Shown here: positions 19,616 through 30,272 of the stretch, one piece after another
Layout: every line of letters starts with the position of its first letter
How positions within the stretch are numbered: the stretch's first letter is position 1
NCBI RefSeq assembly: GCF_028649395.1
Contig: NZ_JAQSUW010000007.1
Span: 62,001-126,000, forward strand
Reading direction: 5' to 3'
DNA: 64,000 nt
Origin: Pseudomonas sp. Gutcm_11s
Lineage (GTDB): Bacteria; Pseudomonadota; Gammaproteobacteria; Pseudomonadales; Pseudomonadaceae
Position numbers and translations under genes: made by a program
The notes under the pieces: model-generated
What the model saw: the letters and a program-made list of their open reading frames with translations, nothing else
Database searches by the model: none
What the model was told of the DNA's origin: nothing

Positions 19616-19738
19616 GATCGACTCCACGGAAAAGGCGCGCAGTCTACCCTCGCCGCGGGCGGGGAGTAAGATGGGGGCTTGCTGAACCCGGCCAAGGAGC
19701 GCCGGTCGAAGGCAGCACCGCATTCTATGGAGATCACC

Positions 19739-20140
19739 ATGCCCCGCCTCATCGCCCTGTTCGCCCTAGCCGCCTTCCTGCCCGTCGCGCAGGCCGCCTC
19801 GCTGCAGGAGCACGAGCTGTCCCGCATGCTGGAACAGGTCGCCAAGGAAAGTAGCGCCGGCACGCCTCGGGCGATCAACGAGGACATTCTCGATCAGGGC
19901 TATACGGTGGAAGGCAAGGAGCTGGTCAACCACCTTAGCGTGCGCGCCGCGCATGCCGAGCAGATGCGTGCCAATCCGGAAATGGTGCGCCAGCAGCTGG
20001 CGGCGAGCGTCTGCAGAAACCCGGGCTACCTGCGCCTGCTGGGCAATGGCGCGGTCCTGCGCTACCAGTTCAGCGAATACAAGAGCAACCGCCCGGTCGC
20101 CGTCGAACGCTTCGCCAAGGCCGACTGCGGCCTGCAGTGA
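19739..20140 (+). CDS. PA3611-family exported protein
   Basis: 133 residues. The start is fixed by GGAG six bases upstream of ATG. A signal peptide ends near VAQA, followed by ASLQEHELSRMLEQVAKESS. The protein matches what I remember of P. aeruginosa PA3611, a small secreted or periplasmic protein annotated as quorum-sensing-regulated virulence factor. Two cysteines (in SVCRN and ADCGLQ) could form a disulfide. Its molecular role is not known. Confidence 0.78.
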   Translation: MPRLIALFALAAFLPVAQAASLQEHELSRMLEQVAKESSAGTPRAINEDILDQGYTVEGKELVNHLSVRAAHAEQMRANPEMVRQQLAASVCRNPGYLRLLGNGAVLRYQFSEYKSNRPVAVERFAKADCGLQ

Positions 20141-20141
20141 C

Positions 20142-20333
20142 TCAGCCCTTGCCGCGCTGCTGCTCGCCGTCGGCCCTGAGCTCGGCCAGCAGCGCCTGCA
20201 TGTAGCTGGCGCGGCGCACACCGCCCTCCAGCCGTCGCAGGCATTCCTCCTCCAGGGTAAGACCATTGGTACGCGCGGCCTGCGTCAGCAGGCGGTACAG
20301 ATCCAGATCCAGCTCCAGCGTCAACTTGGGCAT
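20142..20333 (-). CDS. Small ribbon-helix-helix-like protein
   Basis: 63 residues from MPKLTLELDLDLYRLL. A short N-terminal strand followed by two helices (LLTQAARTNGLTLEEECLRRLEGG) is compatible with an Arc/MetJ-type DNA-binding fold, but the match is by shape only. It ends one base from the convergent PA3611-like stop. The frame extends upstream, but the ATG at 20333 gives the compact form. Confidence 0.6.
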   Translation of the reverse strand: MPKLTLELDLDLYRLLTQAARTNGLTLEEECLRRLEGGVRRASYMQALLAELRADGEQQRGKG

Positions 20334-20535
20334 ACCTGCCCCTCCCTTCCTGCTCACCTCCGCATGCCTGCGGACTGCGGCAAACCTGCCGTCTCCAGCA
20401 AGTAAAACAGAGCCCCGTGACCCGCTCAGGCCAGCGGACGAACGGCAAAGATTCACGGGACGGGGCCATACTCCATGTAGGGCCGCCGGCATCGACATGT
20501 CGGCAGCCCGGCCTCAGTAGTAGAAGGAGATGTAC

Positions 20536-21615
20536 ATGCCTTACGAACCGGATGAGTACCTGTCTCGCCACTTCCACACCAGCGGTGTCGACCTGACCAG
20601 CAAGGTAGAAGAGCTGGCCGCTCTGGTGGTCCCCGCCAGCAGCCCCAACCTGCCGCTGTATCAGGAAATGCTCACCACCGTGATCCGCATGGCCCAGGCC
20701 GATCGCAATCGCTGGGACGCCAAGATCATGCTGCAAACCCTGCGCGAGATGGAGCAGGCCTTCAGCACCCTTGAGCAGTTCAAGCGGCGGCGCAAGGTCA
20801 CGGTATTCGGCTCGGCGCGCACGCCGGCCGATCACCCCGTCTATCACCTGGCCCGCGAACTGGGCCAGACGCTTGCCCGCCTCAATCTGATGGTCATCAC
20901 CGGCGCCGGTGGCGGTGTGATGGCCGCCGCCCATGAGGGCGCTGGGCTGGAGAACAGCCTGGGCTTCAATATCACCCTGCCTTTCGAGCAGGGCGCCAAT
21001 GCCACGGTGCATGGCTCCGGCAACCTGCTGTCGTTCCACTTCTTCTTTCTGCGCAAGCTGTTCTTCGTCAAGGAGGCTGACGCGCTGGTGCTCTGCCCCG
21101 GAGGCTTTGGCACCCTGGACGAGGCGCTGGAGGTGATGACCCTGGTGCAGACGGGCAAGAGCCCTCTCGTGCCCATCGTCCTGCTCGACGAACCGGACAG
21201 TAACTACTGGGCGCATTTCCTCGAGGTGATCCGCGCACAGCTGCAGGAGCGCCGCTACATTCTGCCCAGCGATCTGCACCTGGTGCGTCTGGTGCACAGC
21301 GCGGAGGAAGCCGGCCAGGAAATAGCCCGCTTCTACCGCAACTACCACTCTTCACGCTGGCTCAAAGGGCTGTTCGTGATCCGCATGAGCCACCCACTCA
21401 GCGAGGCTGCCATACGCACTCTGGACAAGGAGTTTTCCGACCTGTGCCTGAGCGGCGGCTATCAGCAGCAACCTGCTAATGAGAAGGAACGCGACGAACC
21501 AGAGCTGCTCGAGCTGGTTCGCCTGGCCTTCCACTTCAACGCCCGCGACCACGGGCGCCTGCGCGAACTGGTGGACTTCATCAACCTGCCACAGAACTGG
21601 GCGGCGAATAGCTGA
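20536..21615 (+). CDS. LOG family protein (lysine-decarboxylase-like fold)
   Basis: 359 residues. The start at 20536 has AAGGAG six bases upstream; an ATG at 20530 is too close to it. The Rossmann-type core has VTVFGSART, GAGGGVMAAAHEGA and the LOG signature PGGFGTLDE. LOG enzymes release free bases from nucleoside monophosphates (phosphoribohydrolase); this longer form has extra N- and C-terminal regions, so the exact substrate is unclear. Confidence 0.83.
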   Translation: MPYEPDEYLSRHFHTSGVDLTSKVEELAALVVPASSPNLPLYQEMLTTVIRMAQADRNRWDAKIMLQTLREMEQAFSTLEQFKRRRKVTVFGSARTPADHPVYHLARELGQTLARLNLMVITGAGGGVMAAAHEGAGLENSLGFNITLPFEQGANATVHGSGNLLSFHFFFLRKLFFVKEADALVLCPGGFGTLDEALEVMTLVQTGKSPLVPIVLLDEPDSNYWAHFLEVIRAQLQERRYILPSDLHLVRLVHSAEEAGQEIARFYRNYHSSRWLKGLFVIRMSHPLSEAAIRTLDKEFSDLCLSGGYQQQPANEKERDEPELLELVRLAFHFNARDHGRLRELVDFINLPQNWAANS

Positions 21616-21670
21616 ACCGCTACAGGCCAGGCGCACGACAAAGGTGCCCAGCGCCGGCCTGATCTACGGC

Positions 21671-21709
21671 AGAAAAAACAGAGCCCGGAGAGGGGAAAGC
21701 TCCGGGCTC
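21671..21709 (-). terminator. Rho-independent terminator of recA-recX
   Basis: On the minus strand GAGCCCGGAG/CTCCGGGCTC (arms 21681-21690 and 21700-21709) is followed by TGTTTTTTCT, 10 bases after the recX stop. Confidence 0.88.
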
Positions 21710-21718
21710 AAGGGGAAA

Positions 21719-22195
21719 TCAGTCCAGGCTGGCGCCGCGTAGCAGGCGGCCAATCTGTTCCTGGGAAAAACCTCGATAGGCGAGAAAACGCGCCTGCTTG
21801 GCCTTCTCGCGCATATCCGCGGGCAATTGCCCGGAAAACTTGCGCTGCCACAGCTCGCGCAGTTGCTCGCCCCAGTCGATGCTGGTCTCGCTCAGCGCCT
21901 GCTCGATATCGGACCGAGGCAAACCACGCTGGGCCAGTTCCTCACGGATGCGCATGGGGCCATAGCCGGCCCGCCCACGACTGGCGACGAAGCTCTCGAG
22001 ATAACGCGCCTCCGACAGCAAGCCTTCTGCTGCGAGACGATCGAGGGCAGTGTCGATCAGCTCCTGCGGAGCGCCGCGCTGGCGCAGCTTACGCACCAGC
22101 TCGACACGTCCATGCTCGCGGCGGGCCAGCAGATCCATGGCAACCCGACGTACGGCAACCGGGTTGTCGAGCATGCCATTCACCGAGCGCTCCAT
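21719..22195 (-). CDS. recX: RecX, regulator of RecA
   Basis: 158 residues of normal length. Tandem three-helix repeats carry the RecX signatures [43 protein letters not shown] and [17 protein letters not shown]. RecX binds RecA filaments and limits their extension. It starts 16 bases after recA on the same strand and shares its SOS promoter and terminator. Confidence 0.95.
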   Translation of the reverse strand: MERSVNGMLDNPVAVRRVAMDLLARREHGRVELVRKLRQRGAPQELIDTALDRLAAEGLLSEARYLESFVASRGRAGYGPMRIREELAQRGLPRSDIEQALSETSIDWGEQLRELWQRKFSGQLPADMREKAKQARFLAYRGFSQEQIGRLLRGASLD

Positions 22196-22211
22196 GCTTC
22201 AGGCCAGCCGA

Positions 22212-23258
22212 TCAGGCGTCCGCGTCGGCCATTTCGTCGGCATCGGCCTCGACCGCGCCACGGGCTTTGGAGTCCACCAGCAGTTTCTCGCGGATGATCT
22301 TCTCGATGGCACCGCCCACTTCCGGATTGTCCTCCAGGTACTTGGCGGCATTGGCCTTGCCCTGGCCGATCTTGTTGCCCTGGTAGCTGTACCAGGCGCC
22401 GGATTTCTCCACCAGACCGAGCTGCACGCCCAGGTCGATGATCTCGCCGGTACGGTAGATACCCTTGCCGTACATGATCTGGAACTCGGCCTGACGGAAC
22501 GGTGGGGCCACCTTGTTCTTCACGACCTTGACACGGGTCTCGCTGCCGACCACCTCGTCGCCTTCCTTCACCGCGCCGGTACGACGGATATCCAGACGTA
22601 CGGAGGCATAGAACTTCAGGGCGTTACCGCCGGTGGTGGTTTCCGGGTTGCCGAACATCACACCGATCTTCATACGGATCTGGTTGATAAAGATGACCAG
22701 GCAGTTGGCGTTCTTGATGTTGCCGGTGATCTTGCGCAGTGCCTGGCTCATCAGGCGGGCCTGTAGGCCGACGTGGGCATCGCCCATCTCGCCTTCGATC
22801 TCGGCCTTGGGCACCAGGGCGGCCACAGAGTCGACGATGATCACGTCAACTGCATTGGAACGCACCAGCATGTCGGTGATTTCCAGGGCCTGCTCGCCGG
22901 TATCCGGCTGGGAAACCAGGAGGTCGTCGACGTTGACGCCCAGCTTGCCGGCGTAGTCCGGGTCCAGGGCGTGTTCGGCGTCGACGAAGGCGCAGGTGGC
23001 GCCGGCCTTCTGGGCCTCGGCGATGACCGACAGGGTCAGGGTGGTTTTACCCGAGGATTCCGGACCGTAGATCTCGACGATACGGCCCTTCGGCAGGCCG
23101 CCAATGCCGAGCGCGATGTCCAGGCCGAGGGAGCCGGTGGAAATGGCCGGAATCGCCTGACGCTCGTGGTCGCCCATGCGCATCACGGCACCTTTGCCGA
23201 ACTGCTTCTCGATCTGACCCAGGGCTGCCGCCAACGCGCGCTTCTTGTTCTCGTCCAT
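22212..23258 (-). CDS. recA: Recombinase RecA
   Basis: 348 residues from [20 protein letters not shown]; a GAGG lies eight bases upstream. Walker A is GPESSGKTT, Walker [12 protein letters not shown], and loop L2 is around [20 protein letters not shown] with the monomer-interface sequences intact. The Asp-rich acidic C-terminal tail is present. RecA pairs homologous DNA, repairs stalled forks and triggers LexA cleavage. The LexA box in its promoter confirms SOS control. Confidence 0.99.
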   Translation of the reverse strand: MDENKKRALAAALGQIEKQFGKGAVMRMGDHERQAIPAISTGSLGLDIALGIGGLPKGRIVEIYGPESSGKTTLTLSVIAEAQKAGATCAFVDAEHALDPDYAGKLGVNVDDLLVSQPDTGEQALEITDMLVRSNAVDVIIVDSVAALVPKAEIEGEMGDAHVGLQARLMSQALRKITGNIKNANCLVIFINQIRMKIGVMFGNPETTTGGNALKFYASVRLDIRRTGAVKEGDEVVGSETRVKVVKNKVAPPFRQAEFQIMYGKGIYRTGEIIDLGVQLGLVEKSGAWYSYQGNKIGQGKANAAKYLEDNPEVGGAIEKIIREKLLVDSKARGAVEADADEMADADA

Positions 23259-23302
23259 TTCCATCCTCACGTGATCAAAGGGAGCCGATCGCTCACCAAC
23301 AA

Positions 23303-23336
23303 CTGTATAAGTAGACAGTAGTATTCCATAAGGCAA
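23303..23336 (-). promoter_or_regulatory. recA promoter with LexA (SOS) box
   Basis: A LexA box CTGT-N8-ACAG-type site (CTG at 23303-23305, CAG at 23316-23318, ten bases between) overlaps a sigma-70 promoter read on the minus strand: -35 TTGCCT (23331-23336) and -10 TACTTA (23308-23313), 17 bp apart. The operator covers the -10. Confidence 0.9.
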
Positions 23337-23345
23337 GTCGCTCGC

Positions 23346-23846
23346 CTACCCCCGCTCGGGATTTTCTCCTGCCGCCAGTCGGAGCAATCCCTCCAGCGCC
23401 CGCCGCACAGTCTGCCCCCGTATGACCTCACGGTCGCCGGCGAACTGGCAGCGCTCGGCGAAGCACTGCTCACCATCGGCCCAGGCCAGCCATACAGTAC
23501 CGACCGGTTTCTCCGGCGAACCGCCACCGGGGCCGGCAACACCGCTGACCGCCACCGCGAAACGCGCACCGCTGCGCTGCCGGGCGCCAGCGGTCATGGC
23601 CTCCACCACCTCGCGGCTGACCGCGCCAACACTCACGAACAACTCCGTCGGCACGCCCAGCTGCGCGGTCTTCTGCGCATTGGAATAGGTGATGTAGCCC
23701 GCCTCGAACCAGGCAGAGCTACCGGCAATGCGAGTAATGGCCTCGGCGATGCCGCCACCGGTACAGGACTCGGCGGTGCTCACCTGAGCCCCCAGCCCTT
23801 GAAGCGCGGCGCCCAGATGTTCGGCCAACTGCGTGATGGAATCCAT
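23346..23846 (-). CDS. pncC: Nicotinamide-nucleotide amidase (CinA C-terminal family)
   Basis: 166 residues from MDSITQLAEHLGAAL. Signatures are STAESCTGGGIAEAITRIAGSS, with the catalytic Ser/Lys region, and FAVAVSGVAGPGGGSPEKPVGTVW. It converts NMN to nicotinate mononucleotide in NAD recycling. Only the amidase half of CinA is present, which is the usual stand-alone form. It sits just upstream of recA, as in other pseudomonads. Confidence 0.92.
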   Translation of the reverse strand: MDSITQLAEHLGAALQGLGAQVSTAESCTGGGIAEAITRIAGSSAWFEAGYITYSNAQKTAQLGVPTELFVSVGAVSREVVEAMTAGARQRSGARFAVAVSGVAGPGGGSPEKPVGTVWLAWADGEQCFAERCQFAGDREVIRGQTVRRALEGLLRLAAGENPERG

Positions 23847-23922
23847 GTGCTCTCCGGGGTGAAACGGGCAAGGGGGATACCCTACACTAGGCGCTTTTGC
23901 GATTTCAGCCGGACCGAACAGC

Positions 23923-26490
23923 ATGAGCGATTTGTCAGCCCACACACCGATGATGCAGCAGTACTGGAAGCTGAAGAATCAGCATCCGGACATGCTGATG
24001 TTCTACCGCATGGGCGACTTCTATGAGCTGTTCTACGAGGACGCCAAGAAGGCTGCGGCCCTGCTCGACATCACCCTTACCGCCCGCGGCCAGTCGGCCG
24101 GCCAGGCCATTCCCATGGCCGGCATCCCCTTCCACTCGGCCGAAGGCTATCTGGCACGCCTGGTGAAATTTGGCGAGGCGGTGGCGATCTGCGAACAGAT
24201 CGGCGATCCGGCCACCAGCAAGGGCCCGGTGGAGCGCCAGGTGGTGCGCATCATCACCCCCGGCACCATCAGCGACGAGGCCTTCCTCGACGAACGCCGC
24301 GACAACCTGGTCGGCGCCATCCTCGGCGACGAGAAGCTGTTCGGCCTGGCCGTGCTGGACATCACCAGCGGCCGTTTCAGCGTGCAGGAGATGAAAGGCT
24401 GGGAGAACCTGCTAGCCGAACTGGAGCGCCTGAGCCCCGCCGAACTGCTGATCCCCGACGACTGGCCCCAGGGCCTGCCGATTGAGAAGCGTCGCGGCGT
24501 ACGCCGCCGTGCGCCCTGGGACTTCGAGCGTGACAGCGCGCGCAAGAGCCTGTGCCAGCAGTTCGGCGTGCAGGACCTCAAGGGCTTCGGCTGCGAAGGC
24601 CTGACCCTGGCCATCGGTGCCGCCGGCTGCCTGCTGGTCTACGCCAAGGAGACCCAGCGCACCGCCCTGCCGCACCTGCGCAACCTGCGCCATGAGCGCC
24701 TGGACGACACCGTCATCCTCGATGGCGCCAGCCGCCGCAACCTGGAGCTCGACACCAACCTGGCCGGCGGCCGCGACAACACCCTGCAATCGGTGGTCGA
24801 CCGCTGCCAGACCGCCATGGGCTCGCGCCTGCTGACCCGCTGGCTGAACCGCCCGCTGCGCGATCGCTCCGTGCTGGAGGCGCGCCAAGAGGCCATCGCC
24901 TGCCTGCTCGACCGTTACCGCTTCGAACTGCTGCAGCCGCAGCTCAAGGACATCGGCGACGTCGAGCGTATCCTCGCCCGTATCGGCCTGCGCAACGCCC
25001 GTCCGCGTGACCTGGCGCGCCTGCGCGACGCCCTCGCCGCGCTGCCGCAGCTGCAGGGCGCGATGGCCGAGCTGGACGCAGCCCACCTGAGCGAGCTGGC
25101 GGTGAACATCCGCACCTACCCGGAACTGGCCGACCTGCTGGCCCGCGCCATCATCGACAACCCGCCGGCGGTGATCCGTGATGGCGGCGTGCTCAAGACC
25201 GGCTACGACGCCGAGCTGGACGAGCTGCAGTCGATCAGCGAGAACGCCGGTCAGTACCTGATGGACCTGGAGGCGCGCGAGAAGGAGCGCACCGGCCTGG
25301 CCAACCTCAAGGTCGGCTACAACCGCGTGCACGGCTACTTCATCGAGCTGCCGAGCAAACAGGCCGAGTCGGCCCCGGCCGACTACATCCGCCGCCAGAC
25401 CCTGAAAGGTGCCGAACGCTTCATCACCCCGGAGCTCAAGACCTTCGAGGACAAGGCGCTGTCGGCCAAGAGCCGCGCCCTGGCCCGCGAGAAACAGCTC
25501 TACGAGGAATTGCTGGAACTGCTGATCGGCCAGCTGGCGCCGCTGCAGGACACCGCCGGCGCCCTGGCCGAACTGGACGTACTAGCCAACCTGGCCGAGC
25601 GCGCACTGAACCTCGATCTGAACCGTCCGCGCTTTGTCGATGAGCCCTGCATGCGCATCGACCAGGGCCGTCACCCGGTGGTCGAGCAGGTGCTGGAGAC
25701 GCCGTTCGTCGCCAACGACCTCGGCCTCGACGACGGCACCCGCATGCTGATCATCACCGGCCCGAACATGGGCGGTAAGTCCACCTACATGCGCCAGACC
25801 GCCTTGATCGTGCTGCTCGCCCATATTGGCAGCTACGTGCCGGCGGCCGCTTGCGAGCTCTCGCTGGTGGACCGCATCTTCACCCGTATCGGCTCCAGCG
25901 ACGACCTGGCCGGCGGCCGCTCCACCTTCATGGTGGAGATGAGCGAGACCGCCAACATCCTGCACAACGCCACCGACCGCAGCCTGGTACTGATGGACGA
26001 AGTAGGCCGCGGCACCAGTACCTTCGACGGCCTGTCGCTGGCCTGGTCAGCCGCCGAACACCTGGCCAAGCTGCGCGCCTGGACGCTGTTCGCCACCCAC
26101 TACTTCGAGCTGACCGTACTGCCTGAGAGCGAGCCGGTAGTAGCCAACGTGCACCTCAACGCCACCGAGCACAACGAGCGCATCGTCTTCCTGCACCACG
26201 TGCTGCCCGGCCCGGCAAGCCAGAGTTATGGCCTGGCAGTGGCGCAACTGGCTGGTGTACCTGGCCCGGTGATCCAGCGTGCCCGCGAACATCTGGCCCG
26301 CCTGGAGACCACCAGCCTGCCTCACGAGGTGCCGCGCAGCGAGCCGGGACAATTAGCCGCACCACTGCAGAGCGACATGTTCGCAGCCCTGCCGCACCCG
26401 GTGCTTGAGGAATTGAGCAAGATCAATCCCGATGATCTGACACCCCGTCGAGCCATGGAGTTGTTATATACATGGAAGACGCGCATCTAA
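23923..26490 (+). CDS. mutS: DNA mismatch repair protein MutS
   Basis: 855 residues, full length. The N-terminal mismatch-binding motif [12 protein letters not shown] (Phe-x-Glu) is at about residues 28-39. Walker [10 protein letters not shown] and the ABC-type signature and Walker B ([30 protein letters not shown]) are intact. It recognises mismatches and recruits MutL. Divergent from pncC, with 76 bases between the starts. Confidence 0.98.
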   Translation: MSDLSAHTPMMQQYWKLKNQHPDMLMFYRMGDFYELFYEDAKKAAALLDITLTARGQSAGQAIPMAGIPFHSAEGYLARLVKFGEAVAICEQIGDPATSKGPVERQVVRIITPGTISDEAFLDERRDNLVGAILGDEKLFGLAVLDITSGRFSVQEMKGWENLLAELERLSPAELLIPDDWPQGLPIEKRRGVRRRAPWDFERDSARKSLCQQFGVQDLKGFGCEGLTLAIGAAGCLLVYAKETQRTALPHLRNLRHERLDDTVILDGASRRNLELDTNLAGGRDNTLQSVVDRCQTAMGSRLLTRWLNRPLRDRSVLEARQEAIACLLDRYRFELLQPQLKDIGDVERILARIGLRNARPRDLARLRDALAALPQLQGAMAELDAAHLSELAVNIRTYPELADLLARAIIDNPPAVIRDGGVLKTGYDAELDELQSISENAGQYLMDLEAREKERTGLANLKVGYNRVHGYFIELPSKQAESAPADYIRRQTLKGAERFITPELKTFEDKALSAKSRALAREKQLYEELLELLIGQLAPLQDTAGALAELDVLANLAERALNLDLNRPRFVDEPCMRIDQGRHPVVEQVLETPFVANDLGLDDGTRMLIITGPNMGGKSTYMRQTALIVLLAHIGSYVPAAACELSLVDRIFTRIGSSDDLAGGRSTFMVEMSETANILHNATDRSLVLMDEVGRGTSTFDGLSLAWSAAEHLAKLRAWTLFATHYFELTVLPESEPVVANVHLNATEHNERIVFLHHVLPGPASQSYGLAVAQLAGVPGPVIQRAREHLARLETTSLPHEVPRSEPGQLAAPLQSDMFAALPHPVLEELSKINPDDLTPRRAMELLYTWKTRI

Positions 26491-26629
26491 CGCCAATCCG
26501 CTCAAGCTGCTAGAATCGCGCGCATTTTTACGACTGCCCGGTTTACAGCCTGAGCCGCGGCCTTTATCGAGCGCCTGCAAACCCTGCGCAGACGGGACCC
26601 AGGTGCCGCCGCACGAGGAGAGAATCAGA

Positions 26630-26953
26630 ATGACCTTCGTCGTTACCGACAACTGCATCAAATGCAAATACACCGACTGTGTCGAAGTCTGCCCGGTGGA
26701 CTGCTTCTACGAAGGTCCGAACTTCCTGGTGATCCACCCGGACGAGTGCATCGACTGCGCCCTGTGCGAGCCGGAATGCCCTGCCCAGGCGATCTTCTCC
26801 GAAGACGAAGTACCGGACGGCATGCAGGAGTTCATCGAACTCAACGCCGAACTGGCGGAAGTCTGGCCGAACATCACCGAGCGGAAGGATGCGCTGCCGG
26901 ACGCCGAGGAGTGGGACGGCACCAAGGACAAGCTGAAGCACCTGGAGCGCTAA
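26630..26953 (+). CDS. fdxA: Seven-iron ferredoxin FdxA
   Basis: 107 residues from [17 protein letters not shown], preceded by GAGGAGAG. The cysteine pattern ([17 protein letters not shown] and [12 protein letters not shown]) fits one 3Fe-4S and one 4Fe-4S cluster; the C-terminal extension [15 protein letters not shown] is family-typical. A soluble electron carrier. It is followed by a strong terminator and then the oppositely oriented rsmZ. Confidence 0.95.
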   Translation: MTFVVTDNCIKCKYTDCVEVCPVDCFYEGPNFLVIHPDECIDCALCEPECPAQAIFSEDEVPDGMQEFIELNAELAEVWPNITERKDALPDAEEWDGTKDKLKHLER

Positions 26954-26966
26954 GCGCCCCAAACGC

Positions 26967-26997
26967 AAAAGGCCCGCATCTGCGGGCCTTTTCGTTT
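26967..26997 (+). terminator. Rho-independent terminator of fdxA
   Basis: AAAAGGCCCGCA and TGCGGGCCTTTT form a strong stem followed by CGTTT. Confidence 0.9.
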
Positions 26998-27011
26998 CTG
27001 GCTTTCCTGCG

Positions 27012-27147
27012 GGAAAAAAAAGGGGCGGTGTTAGCCGCCCGCTCTTTCTTCCCTACTCCCTGAGAATCCTTTCATCTTCCTGATGAACTGCATCCTGCAG
27101 TGGTTCCTCGATCACCGTCCTGGCAACCGTGCCTTATCCCTAGGCAC
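27012..27147 (-). ncRNA. rsmZ: RsmZ small regulatory RNA
   Basis: About 135 nt between fdxA and rpoS, the known location of rsmZ in pseudomonads. The transcript contains about eight GGA motifs, several in hairpin-loop contexts (AGGGATA, CAGGACG, GAGGAAC, CAGGATG, CAGGAAG), the binding sites that sequester RsmA/CsrA proteins. It ends in a GGGCGG/CCGCCC stem plus a run of T. The promoter is -35 TTGTTA (27176-27181) and -10 TAATAT (27154-27159) on the minus strand, 16 bp apart; the start point is estimated seven bases on. A GacA box lies about 180 bp upstream. Confidence 0.9.
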
Positions 27148-27320
27148 GGCTTCATATTAGCCTTTCGGCCGAAGCTAACAAGACCACCCAAACGCCAGAA
27201 ACCTACTGTCTACAAGGCATCCATAAAAATTAAATCGATATAAATCAATATCTTAATAAAAATACAAAGATAAGAATGGATCGCAACCAATGTGTTTAAC
27301 CTGTGATTTCCTACACCCGA

Positions 27321-27338
27321 TGTAAGCAATCACTTACA
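27321..27338. promoter_or_regulatory. GacA binding site (upstream activating sequence) of rsmZ
   Basis: TGTAAG-CAATCA-CTTACA matches the GacA consensus TGTAAG-N6-CTTACA exactly, centred about 182 bp upstream of the predicted rsmZ start. The GacS/GacA system therefore probably controls rsmZ in this strain. Confidence 0.9.
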
Positions 27339-27353
27339 TCGACGGGCAATAAA

Positions 27354-27375
27354 AAGCCCGGCCATGGCCGGGCTT
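27354..27375 (-). terminator. Rho-independent terminator of rpoS
   Basis: On the minus strand AAGCCCGGCCATGGCCGGGC is followed by TTTTTATT, 17 bases after the rpoS stop. Confidence 0.88.
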
Positions 27376-27391
27376 CTTGTCTTGGTGCGCT

Positions 27392-28396
27392 CTACTGGAA
27401 CAATGCGTCGCTGGACAGGCCATTCTTCTCGAGTATCTCGCGCAGGCGCTTGAGGGCCTCGACCTGAATCTGCCGCACCCGCTCGCGAGTCAGCCCGATC
27501 TCCTGGCCGACTTCCTCCAGCGTGCAGCTCTCATGGCCACGCAGACCAAAGCGGCGCACCACTACCTCGCGCTGCTTGTCGGTCAGTTCGGACAGCCACT
27601 GATCGATGCTTTCCGAGAGATCATCGTCCTGCAACAGCTCGCAAGGATCCGTGGGGCGATCATCGGTCAGGGTATCGAGCAGCGTCTTGTCGGAGTCTGG
27701 GCCTAGGGAAACATCCACCGAGGTGACCCGCTCGTTGAGACCCAGCATGCGCTTGACCTCGTCGACCGGCTTCTCCAGCAGGTTGGCGATTTCTTCGGCT
27801 GAGGGTTCGTGGTCGAGCTTCTGGGTCAGCTCACGAGCCGCGCGCAGATAGACGTTCAGCTCCTTCACCACATGAATCGGCAGGCGGATGGTGCGGGTCT
27901 GATTCATGATCGCCCGCTCGATCGTCTGCCGAATCCACCAGGTGGCATAGGTCGAGAAACGGAAGCCGCGCTCTGGATCGAACTTCTCCACGGCTCGGAT
28001 CAGGCCGAGGTTGCCCTCTTCGATCAGGTCCAGCAGGGACAGGCCGCGATTGACGTAGCGTCGGGCGATTTTCACCACCAGGCGCAGGTTGCTCTCGATC
28101 ATGCGCTTACGCCCGGCGGGATCGCCCTTCTGCGCTAGGCGCGCGAAGTGCACTTCTTCCTGCGGGGTGAGCAGCGGCGAGAATCCTATCTCGTTGAGAT
28201 ACAACTGGGTCGCGTCGAGCGCCCGGGTGTAGTCGATGTATTTGTGCTGCTTGAGTGTGGTGGTCGAGTTCTTGGATTTGGCGCTGGAAAGTGACAGCTC
28301 GGCTTCCTCTGTCAGTTCTTCCAGAACGATGTCCGGCTCCATAAGGAGCACCTCATCGTCGACGTCAAACTCCGGCGCTTCTTTGCTGAGTGCCAT
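27392..28396 (-). CDS. rpoS: RNA polymerase sigma factor RpoS
   Basis: 334 residues from [17 protein letters not shown], with AGGA upstream. Sigma-70 regions are intact: 1.2 with [21 protein letters not shown], 2 with [55 protein letters not shown] (read in segments), and 4.2 with [23 protein letters not shown]. It is the stationary-phase and general stress sigma factor. It follows nlpD, within which the main rpoS promoter lies in related bacteria. Confidence 0.98.
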   Translation of the reverse strand: MALSKEAPEFDVDDEVLLMEPDIVLEELTEEAELSLSSAKSKNSTTTLKQHKYIDYTRALDATQLYLNEIGFSPLLTPQEEVHFARLAQKGDPAGRKRMIESNLRLVVKIARRYVNRGLSLLDLIEEGNLGLIRAVEKFDPERGFRFSTYATWWIRQTIERAIMNQTRTIRLPIHVVKELNVYLRAARELTQKLDHEPSAEEIANLLEKPVDEVKRMLGLNERVTSVDVSLGPDSDKTLLDTLTDDRPTDPCELLQDDDLSESIDQWLSELTDKQREVVVRRFGLRGHESCTLEEVGQEIGLTRERVRQIQVEALKRLREILEKNGLSSDALFQ

Positions 28397-28592
28397 TGTT
28401 GTTGTCCTGTACTGAGTTCGACAACAAGCCTTGGCGATACCCAACCCAGTTCGACATCAGGGAGAACCGGCCCCCCAAGCCAGCGTTAAAACTGGCCTGC
28501 CGCCGATCATTGCGCACCTGATGAATAGCTGGATGACTCCCTGGCAACACCAAAGCCCGCTCCTCCTATGCGAGAGCAGGTTGGCGGCAGAG

Positions 28593-29489
28593 TCAACGAC
28601 GTGGCAGATACTGCAGTGGGTCTACCGGTTTACCTTGGCGGCGAATCTCAAAATGGAGCTTCACCCGATCGGCACCCGTGGATCCCATTTCGGCGATATG
28701 CTGTCCGACTTTGACCTGCTGTCCCTCCCGCACCAGCAGCCTGCGGTTATGACCGTAGGCGCTTACATAGGCATCGCTGTGCTTGATGATCACCAGTTCA
28801 CCGTAGCCCCGCAAACCACTTCCGGCGTACACAACGGAACCATCAGCTGCAGCCAAAACAGGCTGGCCCAATTCACCAGCGATATCAATTCCTTTATTCA
28901 AACTGCCGTTTGACGAGAATTTACCGATCAGCAGGCCGTTTGCAGGCCAGGCCCAGCCCTGCGCAGAGCGCTGAACCGGCTGCACCTTGCCAGCGGTAGC
29001 AGAGCCACCTGCGGTGGCCACCGGCGGCTGTGCCGGAGTGACAGGCTGCGCCTGGGTGGGCGTCTTGACCGGCGCAGGAGTCTGCACCGGCGGCCGCGAC
29101 GCGGTCTGCGGCGGCACAGTGCTCACCACTGGCCTGCTCGGCTGCGCGACTACGGGAGCGCTACCCTGCTGCGGCACGTCGAAGCGAATGCGCTGGCCCG
29201 GGCGAATGGTGTAAGGCGCGGGAATGTTGTTGCGCGCGGCCAGGGCTTTCCAGTCCCAGCCGAAGCGGAAGGCAATCGAGTAGAGGGTATCGCCGCGCTG
29301 AACCTGATATTGGCCAGCCGTGGTCTGCGGACGCGCAGGCGTTCCAGCGCTACCACCGTGGGTGCGATCCACCACCTGGGGCGGTGTGGAAGGCGAGCTG
29401 CTGCAGCCCGACAGTATTGCCGCGAAAACCGCTGCCCCCAGGCCTAGGCCCTTCAGGCGCTTTCGCTGCTGTCCGCTCGTGAGACTCAC
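28593..29489 (-). CDS. nlpD: NlpD, LysM/M23 lipoprotein activator of amidases
   Basis: 298 residues from a GTG start at 29489, which has GGGGAG seven bases upstream; longer in-frame starts have no leader. The lipobox LSGCSS is followed by a LysM domain (YQVQRGDTLYSIAFRFGWDWKALA), a Pro/Gln/Thr-rich linker, and a C-terminal M23-like domain. The catalytic metal ligands of active M23 peptidases are incomplete, as usual for NlpD, which activates AmiC-type cell-separation amidases. Co-oriented with pcm and rpoS. Confidence 0.94.
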   Translation of the reverse strand: MSLTSGQQRKRLKGLGLGAAVFAAILSGCSSSPSTPPQVVDRTHGGSAGTPARPQTTAGQYQVQRGDTLYSIAFRFGWDWKALAARNNIPAPYTIRPGQRIRFDVPQQGSAPVVAQPSRPVVSTVPPQTASRPPVQTPAPVKTPTQAQPVTPAQPPVATAGGSATAGKVQPVQRSAQGWAWPANGLLIGKFSSNGSLNKGIDIAGELGQPVLAAADGSVVYAGSGLRGYGELVIIKHSDAYVSAYGHNRRLLVREGQQVKVGQHIAEMGSTGADRVKLHFEIRRQGKPVDPLQYLPRR

Positions 29490-29598
29490 CCCGTGCTCCC
29501 CTGCCGGTGTTTCTTGGAAATGTTGTGATGCATTGTGCCGGAAATATCGGGCACTGCCAGTCTTGCGCGCCGGCACTGTGAAGCAGGAACGAGCAAAC

Positions 29599-30234
29599 TC
29601 AGGCCAACGGGCCGTTGAGCAGCGGAACGAAGCGCACCAGGTCGAGCACGTGACGCGAGTAGCCATCCTCTTCGCGCACGATCAGCAGCAGTTCCTGCGT
29701 CTCGCCAGCACCCACCGGAATGACCAGACGACCGCCGATGGCCAACTGGTCCAGCAGCGCCTGCGGCACCTCGGCGGCGGCGGCGGTGACGATGATGCCG
29801 TTGTACGGGCCGAGAGCATTCCAGCCCTCCCAGCCATCGCCCCAGCGGAACACCACGTTGCGCAGCTTGAGCTCGACCAGGCGCTCCTTGGCACGATCCT
29901 GCAGGGCCTGGATACGCTCCACAGAGAACACCCGCTCCACCAGTTGCGCCAGGACAGCGGTCTGGTAGCCGGAGCCGGTACCGATCTCCAGCACCTTGTC
30001 CAGCGGCCCGCCGGCCAGCAGCAGCTCGGTCATGCGCCCGACTATATAAGGCTGAGAAATGGTCTGGTTGTGGCCGATGGGCAGCGCGGTGTCTTCGTAG
30101 GCGCGGTGCGCCAGCGCCTCGTCGACGAACAGGTGGCGCGGCGTGCGACGGATGACTTCGAGCACGCGCGGGTTGGACAGCCCCTCCTCGTACAGTCGCT
30201 CGATCAGGCGCTCGCGGGTGCGCTGCGACGTCAT
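29599..30234 (-). CDS. pcm: Protein-L-isoaspartate O-methyltransferase
   Basis: 211 residues from [18 protein letters not shown]. The SAM site [18 protein letters not shown] and family motifs [21 protein letters not shown] and GGRLVIPVG are intact. It methylates isoaspartyl residues in aged proteins to start their repair. The surE-pcm-nlpD-rpoS order is the classic stationary-phase survival cluster. Confidence 0.96.
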   Translation of the reverse strand: MTSQRTRERLIERLYEEGLSNPRVLEVIRRTPRHLFVDEALAHRAYEDTALPIGHNQTISQPYIVGRMTELLLAGGPLDKVLEIGTGSGYQTAVLAQLVERVFSVERIQALQDRAKERLVELKLRNVVFRWGDGWEGWNALGPYNGIIVTAAAAEVPQALLDQLAIGGRLVIPVGAGETQELLLIVREEDGYSRHVLDLVRFVPLLNGPLA

Positions 30235-30272
30235 ACCGACGCCCTGGCGTTGCAGGTGATCCTGGCCACGCA

